NCBI GenBank assembly: GCA_024305405.1
Contig: JAKNDB010000103.1
Coordinates: 2,170,001-2,234,000 of the forward strand
Source of the DNA: Dirofilaria immitis
Lineage: Eukaryota > Nematoda > Chromadorea > Rhabditida > Onchocercidae
Reading direction: 5' to 3'
Length of the DNA stretch: 64,000 bases
Each line of letters begins with the position of its first letter. Within the stretch, counting starts at the first letter, position 1. A program made the translations under genes and the position numbers. Below the pieces are notes generated by a model. That model made no database searches. It was not told where the DNA came from and saw nothing but the letters and a program-made list of their open reading frames with translations. Below, one piece after another: positions 37,436 through 50,578 of the stretch.

Positions 37436-40400
37436 TGTGTGCTTTGTTTTATTTCAGGAAGCTCAAAGCATTTTTATTATAATTCCGGCAAGTTTTCTTT
37501 ACTAATGAAAGAGGAATTGATAAGAATTGATTTTATCACTATCTTACATGATTGATGAAACTTTTTAAAATTTGAGTTAATTGTAGCTAACGGAACCTTT
37601 ATGACACTGAATGAATGTTCAGATGAGATCAAAAAATAAAAGAATTTGATCGTTTCAAGAATTTGTATTCAAATATTTCCAATAAAATATTTCATCAATT
37701 GTTCATTGATAATAAATCGATTTATGATAAATAAAAAATAAAAAGGAAAGAAAGAAGGAATATATAAATCAATTAATTATTTTGAAAATTTTCTAACAAC
37801 AAAATATGCCCAAAATGTTTTCCAAATTAATAAATAATAATTAATTTGAAAGAAAAACAAAAACAAAGAAATGCCTGCCCTTATTTGTTTATTTATCATT
37901 GATTTTAAATTTCAAAAGAAGAAAAAAAAAGAAAGAAAGAGAAGGAACGAAATAAATTCCATCTCTTTAAAGGTTTTAAATTTTCGAATTTTTTAAATGA
38001 TTGACATTGAAGAAAAAAAAAGAAGGAACTAACGATCAACAATTCCTAAATTTAAACATTTTTATATAACTACAAATATATACATATATATATATATTTT
38101 CAGTTTTTTTCTTTTCCTTTATCATAACAAAATTTCTCTTCAAAATTAACGTTATTTTTTTTGTTACGACGAATCAATTCATTGATAATTATTTTTTGAA
38201 AAAATCTTTTTATTTTAGAAGACTAAAATTTGAATAAGAAAACTGCAATGATAATAATAATGGGATAATAAGATAATAGTAATATCATTATATCATCTTA
38301 ATTAAATATGTTGAAAAATCATGATAAATAAATATATGAATATGAGAGATAATAAAAGATGAAGGATGAATTTGCAATAAAGAAAGACAATAAAAACAAA
38401 GGCATATCATTTTATTTATTTATTTTTTTTGAAATATACTTTCTCAAATATTCTAATAAAAGTTAAATATGAAAAAAGTTTTTTTTTTCATGCAAAGAAC
38501 GTGAAATGCCTGCATAGAATTGAATGGTTGGATATAGAATATTCCAATAAAATTTTTCAAACGAATTGATTTTGATGATAAATCAAGTTTGTTTACTTCA
38601 GAATGATAAATACATTTGGATGATGAATCAGGGTTTGCTTATATCAGGATGGTAAATACATTGCAATGATGAATTAGAATCAGGTATGTATGAGCCTATT
38701 TTTTCTTCTTATCTAAGGATAATAAATATATTCCAAAATGATGAATCAGCTGTGCTTATTTCAAGAAAAGCAAATATATTTCGAAAAGAATGTGAATAAT
38801 TAATTTTTAGAAGATCAATTCATTTCCAAAATAGGCCTATTTTTTTGTGAGCCTATTTTTTCTATTTAAAAATTATAAATATATTCCAAAATGATCAATC
38901 AATAATCGAATAATCTAAATTTAATTAATCAATTTATGAATTGAAATGAACGACTAAATATTTTGAACTATTAATCATATCCAGAATATTGAAATCTTTA
39001 GGTATCAATTTTGAATATCAAAATTATAAAGGATAATAATATGTTTCAGTGAAAAAAAAAAAAAATTTAACGTTTCAGGAATTCGACAAATGGAAAATTA
39101 TAATGAAGATAATTTATAGAAGTTCAATTTTTTTTTCAGATGCTCTTTTAAAAAGAAACACGAAGAAAAGTGAAAATAGCAGTGATATTCAAATGATACG
39201 TAAATAGATATCAATCATAGTAATATCCGAATAGTCGGATAAATAGATATCAATCATAGCAGTATTGAATAATCGAATAATCAGCGAACAAAATATGCAA
39301 TAAAATTTTAACAAATAGTATGATATGATAAAGAGGAAATATGATATGTTAGAGAAAGTTTTATTCAAATTTTTATGATTTATTTATACTTTTATAAGAA
39401 TAAAAAAGCATTGGAAATTTGAAAACATATGAGAAATTTTGAAAAATTTTTGCTGACGATTCAAGTATAAGGTCAGAGTTCACATGATAAATATTTCAGA
39501 TATGATATGATTAACACAGCTATACAATTTATTTATATTTTTATTAAAAAAGAGAAAATCTTTTATAATTAATGAGATTTTGAAAATTTTTCGCTAATAA
39601 CTTTAATATATAAACTTAAAGTTTATTATTTAAGAAATTCTGATAATATTTTCAAATAAAATAATAATTATAGAATATAAATTTACAACAATAAATATTA
39701 GCTTTAATCCGATATTGATAGTAATCAATACGATGATCAATATGATATTGTGAAAATCAGTTGAAAGATCTGGATTGTTAAGTTTTTTAACAAATGATAA
39801 TAGATGCATGATTTTTAATCAACTTTATGAATTGCTAAAATTTCAATTTTACAATCAATTAGCATCTTTCATCTTAGATAATCCTTGTATCACAGTAATT
39901 TATGAAAAGTTCAAGTTACTTATAATTCTGTAATGTTTGTTCTCCGAATAAATTCATTTCTATTATCTACATCTCTAATTTAAACTTATCAGCGAACATA
40001 TCATATAATTGCAAGACTGAATGATGAAATCAAATTTCAAGGAATACTATTAAAATATATCATGAAATTAAAATTTACAAATTTATGATAATAAATTTAT
40101 GGCTGATAATTTTATGATAAATAATATTAAATTAACCCAACAAAAAGATAAATAATAAATAAAGAAAATATTGATAGTAAGATAGTAATAATGATAATAT
40201 AAGGAAATTTCAAATCTCATCCATAAAACATAATATTAAGTCCAATGGTCAAAAGGAGATAGTTGCTGGACAGACAAATATAATGCAAACAATAAAATTG
40301 AACAGCATCTGCCAATACTGAAGATACAATAAATGTAAATATTTACATATGCATCAACTAAAGATCAATTATTAGAATAAGTAATTACTTTGTTCAAGCA

Positions 40401-40894
40401 ATAATATTTATTAGTTTTGAAACGACAAAGAAATACTAGGAAAAGTATGGAAAGCGATAATCAAATAGACATAACAAACATTTTGATAAGAATAGAACAT
40501 ATGACGGATCGATCATATTTGCAATAATATCAACGATTACGATTTCTCTTAATTAAAACGATTATAGCATGAAATCACGCGGACTACATTATTATATCAC
40601 TATAATAATCATAATTAGAAAAGCTTTTAGCCATTTCTGTTAAAAATGATCTTTAATCGTTTTAATTAAAAATGTAATTTTAGTAATTATTTAATTTCAA
40701 AAAAAAAGATCAAAAAATCTTTAATCGTTTTAATTTAAAAAAGTCTTTAACTGATTCAATTAAAAGACTTTTAATCAATTTTAATTAAACAAATCACTAC
40801 CGATAATCGTTCTAATTAAAAGAAATCGTAATTGCTGATATTATTGCAAATATTTCGCCATCAGAATACACATGTCAATTCAAGGAACAAATTT

Positions 40895-41067
40895 CTAATA
40901 GAGGTAGCAAGAAAGGTACAAATTTTTAATAGAGGTAGCAAGAAAGGTTCTAATAGAGGTAGCAAGAAAGGGTCAAATTTACAGTGGAGGTGGCAAGAAA
41001 AGTACAAATTTGTAATAGAGGTAACAGGAAAGGGACAAGTTTCGTAATAGAGGCAACAGGAAAGAGA
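40895..41067. repeat. Degenerate tandem repeat, six copies of a 19-base core
   Basis: The core aatagaggtagcaagaaag recurs six times with variants (gtggcaagaaa, gtaacaggaaag) separated by 5 to 20 bases, often gtacaaattt. Spacing is uneven, about 21-35 bases. Open frames across it on both strands are repeats, not genes. Confidence 0.85.
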
Positions 41068-43753
41068 GAAGGGAAGATGAATAATTTGCATTAATGAAAA
41101 TGAAGAAATGATTAATCGATTACAATTATTCAGTGGATCTTGCTTTCATATTTCAAATCCATTTAATTTGAATTAATCATCATGACCACCATTATTATTA
41201 TCACTATCATCATTAATCATCATTATACTTTATAAATGGTATTAATTATTAATTTCTAGGTAATGTAAAATGGATGAGGAAGGATGTATAGCAGTATCTT
41301 CAAATACTCTTTTATAAATTGAAATTTTCCCATTAGAATTAACTGTTTGTGCATTTATGATATTTGAGAAGTCAAATGAAATGACACTTATGACCTAGAA
41401 AAATTTTTAATTACTACTTCATAAAATTTGAATTTATTCGTAAAATTTTTACTAAATCTTTATAATCAGATTATTAGTATTATTTATCCTAAAATATAAT
41501 TTTAATTATATTAAATATTTAAAAAATCTTTTTAAAATAATACGCATTTATTTATTTTACTAATATAAGGTGTAAAAATAGTTAGAAATAGGATAAATAA
41601 GTGATGTAAAAAAGAGAAGAAAAATACGATCAATGAAAGGATTGATTGATGCTAAAGAAGATGATAATGATAAATGATAATTAGCTTAGCTTTCCTTTTT
41701 AAACAACATAACTTCATTTGCTATTACAATGAACTGATATATTATCAAACAGGAAATTTATTTTCTATTTTTGTTAAAGAAACGAACATCGTAAAGGTCA
41801 TCTTTCTTATCATTTTATCTATTTATTATCTATCGTTCGCTATCGACAGTAATAATTTCTAAAATTGACGAAAAAAAAAAAGAACGAAAGAATTTTGATT
41901 ATTTGAAAAACTGATACTCTAAGAAAAAAAATGTCATAGTAAAGTAGTAAATGTTATAATTAAATCCAAAAATTTTTAAATTAAAAATTATTTACTTAAT
42001 TAATTAAATTATAAATTTTGCAAAAATTAGATTTATTTTCTTTTTCAAATAAATTCTCCTCAAAAGTTTGCAATTATTAAATAAAAATTATAAATGGGAT
42101 GGGAAGAATTAAATTTTTTTTTTTATTAAAAATTATCATTGACTCATTGTTAGGAGAAATTTTTACATTTTAAATATCATTAAATGACAAAGAATTAACA
42201 AGCGAAAAGCATTCTAATAGAATAAGCAATCGATAATAAAACATTTTCAATTAATATTATTTTAAAGTTTAAACTTTAAAATTAAATTTTCATAAATTAA
42301 TTGTTATCAAATTTTCATTTAAATCGAGGAATATTCAATGAAAGAAATAAAAATGTAAAAAAAAATTCAAAAATTTGTTGGAATGGTTTTTGTTAAAAGT
42401 ATTAAAATATTTTTGCTTGCATTTATTTAAAAGAATTTTGCAATTTAAATGTATTAAACTATTAAAAAGAAAAAGACAACAATGAAAAGCATTGCAATAA
42501 ATGATAGCGACCGATAATGGACCATTTAAAAATTTAAATTTTCAATTATTATTTAAATGGAAAAGAAGAGGAAGGAAAAGAAATTTGTCGAACTTGTCTG
42601 TTTAAGGTAATAAAAGCAGAATAGATGAAAGAATTGGGCAAAGCATTTCTCTCCTGCTGAGCAGCTGAGAGCTCTTTTAGAAAAGAGCTTACGGATGAAT
42701 GACCTTCACAGGTAAGAAGAACAGGAAAGGTGACATATGGCATTATCGGAAAATTAAATTCTTTCTAACACAAAGCATAAATGTTAATATAAATATCATA
42801 GATATACAATGTATGGTTTTATTGATTGTTGATATTTGATAAGATACAGTTAATCTGATAATTCAATAAATTTATGGTTGAATTATAAACTTATTAAAAG
42901 TTTAAATTTTAATTTATCAAAATTAATTTTAAGTTTATCAAAAGATTTTGATAATAGCAAAAGTAATTTATGAAAAAAAGGAAAAAAATCCCATTAAAAA
43001 AATTGAATGATAAATTGTTAAAAAAACATATTTTCTTGAAATTTCAAATCTTTGCTTTTCTTCTTCTTCTTTTCTCTCTCTCTTTTTTTACTATTTTTTT
43101 ATTTAAATATTACTATAATATTAAAACTAATTGATCAATGCAATAAGCCAATGATAAAATAATTTTTGAATTTTTGTTTCCTTTTTAAAATAAAAATTCA
43201 TTGAAAGATATTGGAAAAAGGAATAAATATAACTAATCAATAATTCATGACATATTTCCAAAAAAAAAAACGAATCTTTCATAATACAAAGAAGAAGATA
43301 AGGTCAAGAGTTCACGAATAGTAATAATAAAACACATCTGTAATCAAAATAATATGATTCATCTTCCTACTTAACATATCAACTTCACGTGACGTAAATG
43401 AAAAATAATAATAAAAAACAAAACAAAAGTTTATTATTTCAAAATAAATTTCTAATTGAAAATTACAGCACTTTTTCTTTTACACTTATGCCTTTGCAAA
43501 GAAATTCAACTTATATATAAATAGAATTTAAAAACAACAACAACAACAACAACTGGATGAGGAAAATAGTTTATTGATTTAGCTAAAGCTTAAATCGTAA
43601 AAAGATAAGTTTTAAGAAATTTGAAAAAAAATTGAGAAAAACAAAAAGTTTGTTAGTTGTTCAAATTATTGAAAGATAGATGAAAAGATAAATAAAACGG
43701 AATGAATCATTGATAAGAATAATCAGATTTAATTAATATATATAAATGTTTTA

Positions 43754-43853
43754 TTAGTTGCACTAGATATATCTCGATCATTCAAGAAATGGCTTAATTT
43801 AGGTTAGTCGCACTAGTTATATCTCGATCATTCGAGAAATGGCTTAATTTAGG
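43754..43853. repeat. 50-base tandem duplication
   Basis: Two copies (43754-43803 and 43804-43853) share atatctcgatcatt and aatggcttaatttaggtta, with a few mismatches. Confidence 0.9.
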
Positions 43854-43883
43854 TTAACTTTTGCCATCCATTCTTACTTTAAT

Positions 43884-44057
43884 TCATATAAACAAAATGA
43901 TGAAATATTTCAGGATTCAAAGGTTAATAAATAGGATTCCACCATTATGTATAAAATATATGCCAGAAGGTCATATAAACAAAATGATGAAATATTTCAG
44001 GATTCAAAGGTTAATAAATAGGATTCCATTATTATGTATAAAAATGTATGCCAGGAA
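43884..44057. repeat. 87-base tandem duplication
   Basis: Two copies (43884-43970 and 43971-44057) share aacaaaatgatgaaatattt and ggttaataaataggattcc; the second differs at a few bases. An open frame runs through both copies and repeats its peptide, as expected since 87 is divisible by three. Confidence 0.9.
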
Positions 44058-45332
44058 TGTGCTTAATATGGAACAACAATTTATATGATACAATCCTATC
44101 CTATCTATATTATAGGTTGAATTTTAGGGAGAGGCAAAAGGAGGTGAAAGAATTGAATGTGACAGTACGACACAGGAGACATCTATCCATCTTCATGATG
44201 TTTGATTTGAAATGACGATAAAAGTTTGAATTGTCCATTTGCTGTATGCGTCATCGATAGTATCATTTATAACTTCTTACAATATAAAATGATAAAATGC
44301 TGAAAATGGATATCAAAGTTGATAATATCTTTTGATAATCAATGCATCAATGCATTTCAATATTATAGTAATGCTAAGTTGATTTTAAAATTTTCAAAAA
44401 ATTTCTTTAATAATATAATCTGAATAAATATACGGAATAGTGACGTAAGTGGGCATAATGATATGACTTACAGACATCAAAATACCTACATTTTCCCTGT
44501 ATAATTATCCACAATGATTATTGCGACAAAAAGGCAAAATTCGAATCAAATTTAAATTTTCTGTGTCAATGATTAGTGATAATGTTAATAATTACTGATT
44601 ATGATATCAATACAAATATATTTTTCAAATAAAGGGGTAAAAATGTAAAATAAAATATTCAATACATCAATTGCTAATCTTACATATAATAATATTATAA
44701 ATAAAGCATAAATTATAAGAGAAAACTCAACTTCAATAATCGATTTAGTTACGATCGAAGAAAAGTTTGCAAGATATATTAGAATAAATTAATGTATGAA
44801 TTAATTTTTAGAAAAATACAAATAAAATTCGCAATTGTTTTCCGAAGAAAAAATGTATTATCACACTTAGGAATTTGCTTATCATTTTAAGGAGACAAAA
44901 AAAAGTTGAAGAAAAAAATTTTATAATTTCAAATATTGAAAATTTAAATTAAATGGAAGAAAAAAAAGAGAATAGCTATAAGATAATGTCGAGAAAAATG
45001 ATTAAATATATGCTAATGAAAGATTTGAAAAAAATATGTAAGCAAAAATCTTTGAAATATTATTTCAATCTCAATATCAATGATAAAAAAGAAAAAAAAA
45101 AGGAAAAAAGGAAATGGATGGATTTATGTCAAATGACCAAATGGCGCCTTTTATTTGATGGAAAAAAATGAAAGAAAATGTCGAAAGTCAAAATGAACAA
45201 ATGTCGAAATAATCAACAAAAATGGCAAAAATATTTCTCTTTTGGATAATGGTAAAACTTAAATATTCCGCATATTTTATAATTTCAAATATACAATTAA
45301 TTGCTAATATATTTCCGTTTCAATGCAACAAT

Positions 45333-45564
45333 ACTAAAATATAGTATATATTATCATGATTACTAAAATATAGTATATATTATCATGATTACTAAAATAT
45401 AGTATATATTATCATGATTACTAAAATATAGTATATATTATCATGATTACTAAAATATAGTATATATTATCATGATTACTAAAATATAGTATATATTATC
45501 ATGATTACTAAAATATAGTATATATTATCATGATTACTAAAATATAGTATGTATTATCATGATT
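45333..45564. repeat. Minisatellite, eight copies of a 29-base unit
   Basis: Eight head-to-tail 29-base units begin at 45333, 45362, 45391, 45420, 45449, 45478, 45507 and 45536. The first seven are identical and the last has one change (atatatt to atgtatt). Each contains tatagtatatatta and tcatgatta. Such uniformity means recent expansion. A single related piece (tatattatcatgatta) sits about 230 bases downstream. Confidence 0.97.
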
Positions 45565-46629
45565 AATTTTTTTATAAGATAACAAAATTGATAAAGATTT
45601 GATTCATAAATTAGCAACTGATAAAGATTTGATTCGTAAATTAGCAATTGATAAACTGTTAAATGATCGAATATGCGATTTTTATGTGACGAGAAAAGTG
45701 CCAAAATAAAAAATGCAATATCGAAGTTACCAGCAAGGGAAAAACAGTATTTCCCAATCGAATATATACTGATATCTTTTTGGTTAAATATAATAAAGTG
45801 TATATTATCATGATTAAGTTATCCATAAGGTAACAAAATTGATAAAGATTTGATAAAGGAATTTTGAAAACTTGATTCAACTATGATTATTCATAGGATA
45901 GGAATGTATTATTATTCAAATATATAAATGCTTCTATTATTACAGATAAATATAACTGTAGAAGAGAAATATATAAGTCTACGATAATAATAATAATAAC
46001 AACAACAACAACTTTCAATCATTGCGTAAATTCCAATATTATCAAAGAAATCAGAGATAAGGATCACAGCAGGAGCAATTTCATATCGCATTACGGGTAT
46101 ATGAAAATCAGTTTAAGGATCTTTAATTTTATATAATTAGACTAAAAGATCAATGGATATATTTGACAAATTTAATCAATCTAATCAAAACTTATGCAAA
46201 AATGATAAAAACTAATCAAATATGCATTTACAAAATTTGTGATAACTTAAATTTGCGAAATAAAAAGGTTAAAATTAAAAAAAAAAGGCCAAATTATAGG
46301 ATGAAATTATAAATAAAATGGACAAAGGGATATAATTATGGTATCAAAAAATTGGACGATTCTTGCCGAATATTAAAATAGAAAATTGAATGAAATATAT
46401 ATATGCATATATATAATTTATCGGAAAATGGTTTAAACAATTAAAATAACAATTTTGAAGAATCGATAAGGAAAAAAATTAATCGAATTAAAGTTAAAAG
46501 CTTAGCAATGAAAAGTTTATTTTTAATAAACAATAAAGAGTGATAAAATGATAAGCCTAAAATCTGATAAATATGATATTTTGGAAATTTTGAAAGAAAT
46601 ACGGGCTTATCCTTCAATCCTTTATTAAA
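45565..46629. other. Gene-free stretch
   Basis: AT-rich with no supported gene. A short direct repeat (gataaagatttgattc) occurs around 45589-45640 and again near 45840. The minus-strand AATAAA at 46626-46621 is discussed with the exon at 46630-46745. Confidence 0.5.
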
Positions 46630-46745
46630 TTAAAATTTATAAGTAAAGAGTTGTTGACATAGTTTATCGAAGAGACCGATGTCAGGGCAAACAGGTGCAT
46701 CATCTTTCTCGGCCGAAAAATTATCGGGGAAAGTGGGTGTCACAT
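46630..46745 (-). CDS. Possible terminal coding exon of an unknown gene
   Basis: A small island of higher GC. On the minus strand it opens after gattttaag, an acceptor form also used in the SLC17 gene. It then runs 37 codons starting in phase 1 (VTPTFPDNFSAEKDDAP, then VCPDIGLFDKLCQQLF) to a TAA at 46632-46630. AATAAA follows after three or four bases. Residue use is balanced, unlike chance frames in this DNA. No upstream exon was found in the next 3.8 kb, which is full of repeats, and no family is recognised. It could be the last exon of a gene whose other exons are distant or hidden by base-calling gaps, or a retrogene fragment. Confidence 0.3.
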
Positions 46746-47037
46746 CTTAAAATCATCAGATGATAAATTCTTTATCATTTTAATTATATCATAACATATG
46801 TGATATAATATATAAATTTATACATGGAATACCTAAGAAATAACAACGGAATCTGATCGATGATTCAGGCTGTATGATAATGATATTTTATATTATATTG
46901 GAAATAATATAATGATAGAAACATTTTCAGTTATTCAGTTTTTTCCCTCATATCTTTACTTTCTATCAAAAAAATGCAAATCGGTTTTTGGTTTTGTAAA
47001 AGCAATGCAGTTTCTTCATTTTAATTTTTCAGAATGT

Positions 47038-47265
47038 GAAATGATAATTTAATTTGAAGAATTGGATTATCGATAATTTAACACCCAAAGTGATATCACT
47101 CGCACTTTCCGGTTATTCTTGGGCTACGAAATGATAATTTAATTTGAAGAATTGGATTATCGATAATTTAACACCCAAAGTGATATCACTCGCACTTTCC
47201 GGTTATTCTTGGGCTACGAAATGATAATTTAATTTGAAAAACTGAATCCTTGATAATTCGATATC
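47038..47265. repeat. 90-base tandem repeat, two and a half copies
   Basis: Copies at 47038-47127 and 47128-47217 appear identical, followed by a diverged partial copy to about 47265. Each has an AT-rich half (aatgataatttaatttgaag) and a GC-richer half (cgcactttccggttattctt). Two identical copies mean recent duplication. Confidence 0.95.
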
Positions 47266-47551
47266 TAAAATAAAAGATTACATTTTTAATCACATTTTAA
47301 CATGCATAAACAATTGAAGTATATGATAAGCAAATAGAAGAAACGAATACAAAAGCCAGAGAGATGGAAAATAGATTGAAATAATCAATAATTTTAAATT
47401 AAATTTTAATAAATTTGAAAAGATTAAAAAAATCAGTTATATCAGTTGGAGATATCAGATTGAATACATTAGATAACAGAAAAAAGAAATAATTGCTGAG
47501 CTAATTTCTATTCAAAAAAAACAATAGTCAATATTTTTTATTTTATCGGCC

Positions 47552-48146
47552 ATGAAAAGTGAAATTATCAAAGGATTAGATATGAAAAAAGAAACAAACA
47601 AATTAGCTAGGAGGTTAAATGTCAATTATTTCAGGTCAAAAAGTAATTAATTATTAATCGAATGACGAAATTATTTCAGGTCAAAAAAAGTGATTAATTA
47701 TCAATCGAATGACGAAATTATTTCAGGTCAAAAAAGTGATTAATTATTAATCGAATGGCGAAATTATTTCAGGTCAAAAAGGTAATATGATAAATCAATT
47801 TTGTTATTTCGAAAATAAATAAAATTTTTATATAAAGAATGTTATCATTTATATGTATGAATGAATTATAATAAAAAGAATTACTAATTTCTACTGATCA
47901 ATTCAGTAAGATGTCAGTCATTTGAAATTTTTTTGAAATAACAAAATCGATTTATCATATGTTTTTTTGGCTTAGAATAATTTTGTCATTCAACTAATAA
48001 TTGCTTTTTTGACCTGGAATAATTTCATTCGATTAATGATTAATTAATTATTTTGATCTGAAATAATTGACACTTAACTTCTTAGCTAATTTGTTTCCTT
48101 CTTTTTTCTTACCTAATCTTTTGATAATTTCATTTCTAAAGTTATG
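47552..48146. mobile_element. Inverted-repeat element with tandem units in its arms
   Basis: The left arm (about 47552-47815) and right arm (about 47925-48146) are diverged reverse complements, with a loop of about 110 bases. Within the arms is a 46-48-base tandem unit containing aaattatttcaggtcaaaaa and attaatcgaatgac. The left arm has about three and a half copies; the right arm has one or two fewer, so arm lengths differ. Outer edges match as gaaattatcaaaggattag against its partner near 48108-48135. No open frame. It is foldback-like in design. Confidence 0.7.
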
Positions 48147-48287
48147 AAGAAATTGCTAACCTAAATTCAGAAACAAAAGAAAAATAAAAAATTCAACGGA
48201 AATGTTTATATCGAAAAAAAGGAAAAAAATCATTCCCACAAATAATCAATCAAATAATTATATGTCACAAATATGGGAAAATTAAAT

Positions 48288-48342
48288 GTATCGTATCGTG
48301 TCGTGTCGTATTGTATTGTATCGTATTGTATCGTATGGTATG
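48288..48342. repeat. Pentanucleotide TCGTA/TTGTA repeat
   Basis: About eleven imperfect five-base units (tcgta, ttgta, tcgtg) in a row. Confidence 0.95.
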
Positions 48343-48690
48343 ATAATATGGTAATAAATAATGATTATCTTTGTCCTAACATCATTCCTCACATTTATTC
48401 TATTTTAAATTTAACAAAGAAATCGAATATAGAATCGGAAATTTGATTCGTTTTTCCTTGAAATTTTAATTTTTTTTCCTTTCTTTCAATTTTCTTTTTT
48501 TTGTTTTTATATAATTTTATTTTTATAATTTTGGCATATTTTATTTCGTTTATATTTCAATAAATAAATTTAAAATGTATTTAATGAAGAATTTTATGAT
48601 TTATAAATTTTAAATATTTTATAATTATTTATGGTAAATAATTATAATACAATGAAATATGCATAACTTTCGATTTATTATTATTACATA

Positions 48691-48772
48691 TATCATCATC
48701 ATCATCATTATCATCATCACCATCATCATTATCATCATCATTATCATTATTACCATCATCATTATCATTATC
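48691..48772. repeat. ATC/ATT trinucleotide repeat
   Basis: Imperfect atc and att triplets over about 80 bases, without an associated gene. Confidence 0.95.
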
Positions 48773-48989
48773 TTACATAATAAAATGTCTTATCTCATGT
48801 AAGAATTAATTTCAGTGATTTAAAAATATAAAAATTCGAGACAAATTATTCTCTTCATAAATCACAATACAAGATTTGATCGGATTATGAAGATAATTAA
48901 TTTAGCATGGACGAAGGAAAACTTGAAAGAAGCCACTTATTAGATTAGTAAATTTATGCATTTTAAAGGCATGGAAGTCATTTCGAACT

Positions 48990-49290
48990 TATTTCAAAAT
49001 CAGAATCCTTCTTATTCGATTGGAATCATGATAGATTTGTATCATTTATCTGGAAATCAGATAGATACGTAAGAAGCCATCATGGCAACCATATATTAAC
49101 GATCCGGAAATTTGACAGACTCAGAAGAAGACATGACGACAAATTTGCATTGGTTATCCGAAAACCTAATATACCATAGGAAAGTATCATGGGTAAACTT
49201 GCATCAAATGATTCGGAGACGTGACAAATTTATAAAAAAAGCATTATGACAAATTTGCTGGAATAATCCGGAAATCTTCTTAAAAATTTA
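48990..49290. repeat. Old degenerate tandem repeat, about 55-65-base units
   Basis: Four or five diverged units each contain a form of catgacaaatttgcat followed by atccggaaa, for example near 49130-49165, 49188-49222 and 49243-49277. The region is a little richer in G and C than its flanks. No frame is conserved between units. Confidence 0.55.
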
Positions 49291-49299
49291 CCAATGTTA

Positions 49300-50578
49300 A
49301 AATAAAAAAATATTTCAAAATGAGAGAAATTACAAGGCGTATCAATGTCAACAATCAAATAATCTCAAATAAATCATCAATTCTCGAGATGCAAATTGTC
49401 CGTATCACAATTATAATTTCTTGTTATTCCTCGTCTTCTATCTTTTATAAATTATTCATTGTGTATCAATGGAAAGAAAGAAGAAATAGTGTTAAAACAA
49501 AGAGAGATGGAATGAAGAATTGATATTAATCATTTATTTCTATCGTAAAAGAAAAAAAATAAACCAGCTATTTTGACAGCCAATATTAATCAACATTTTT
49601 TTTTAAAACATTTTATTAGGAATGCGGTAGTAAATTTAACTAATAATAGCTGTAAATAGTAGTAATAAATTGAGATGGAATTTTCAAATATCTATATGAT
49701 CTTGTATTTCGTGATATATATATATATTCTAAATTCTTAAGTAACATAGTTAGAAGATGAATTCAGGATCTAATCATTCCGATATACCTTATTGATAATG
49801 AGGTGACCTTATTTATATCCGTTAATCCTTTTGCAAATTAATTTTAGGTATTTTATTTTGAATAGTATATTGAAAATTTGCCTTTCTTTGAATGATATGA
49901 AAAATAAATTTGACCTTCCTTGTCATATCGCAAAAAAAAAAAAAAAAGAAAAGTATTTCTTTCGCATAGATGTCGTAAAATGTTGATGTTATTTTGTATC
50001 CTTCATCATATATTGGTAAATAGGTATCGGATGGGAAAATCGAACGATCATTCGTCGTCCAATGATTCATTCATTCAATTTTAGAATATTGATAGTGGGA
50101 GGAAAAGGTATTTTGATAATTTTTAAAAAGAAGAAAATTTAAGCATTAAACATCGGATTAATGTTCAAGTATATTTGCTGTGTAAATAAGGACAAAGAAA
50201 AAAATTTGTTAAGCAAATATGTCAATATTCGTTGATATTATTTTTAGTGAAATTATTATGTTTATTTTTGATTTATTTTGCTATGCAAATTGCTTTTCAT
50301 CCTTTTTTTTCTTATTTTTGTTTTTAATGATAGTCTATGTTATCAGTTAAAATTATTGATTAAAAATTATCACTGATTATTATAGAAACGATTATTTGTT
50401 TAAATTTTGATAAATTATATGATTGAACTATTATCAATTTATCAATGAATAAATCATTTATGCTACCATAAATCATTTACGTTAACATTCAACGTAAGAC
50501 TCATAAGAAATAATAGTAATAATGATGAAATATTTCATAAACTAACAAAAAAAAAAAGGGGAAAAAAACTGTTTCAAT
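49300..50578. other. Gene-free stretch, 3' flank of the SLC17 gene
   Basis: AT-rich with no supported gene. The short frames at 49320-49523 (plus) and 49822-50070 (minus) have no splice context or family features. The SLC17 poly(A) site should fall here, but no signal close to the stop codon is convincing. Confidence 0.5.

Larger units (their letters stand above)
36073..40894. other. AT-rich desert with microsatellites
   Basis: No gene supported. A GT/TATG-rich stretch (37029-37099), a CT-rich stretch (37384-37435) and a degenerate run of about 50-base units around 38570-38790 (repeating patterns such as gatgaatcag and ataaatacatt) are the only structures noted. A 27-base near-repeat (tagatatcaatcatag) occurs at about 39205-39260. 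Confidence 0.55.
41068..45332. other. AT-rich desert
   Basis: No gene supported. A 64-codon minus-strand frame at 42743-42549 has a fairly balanced composition (SSVSSFLKELSAAQQERN) but lacks splice sites and family features. Two tandem duplications lie at 43754-43853 and 43884-44057. The A-rich plus-strand frame at 44953-45171 is almost all Lys, Glu and Ile codons and is probably chance. Confidence 0.5.

Noticed and set aside
42549..42743. 64-codon minus-strand frame with balanced residues
   Set aside because: No acceptor, donor, poly(A) signal or recognisable motif; part of it is a short palindrome (agctctttt/aaaagagct).
44953..45171. 72-codon plus-strand frame rich in Lys and Glu
   Set aside because: A-rich DNA produces such frames by chance; no splice context or family features.
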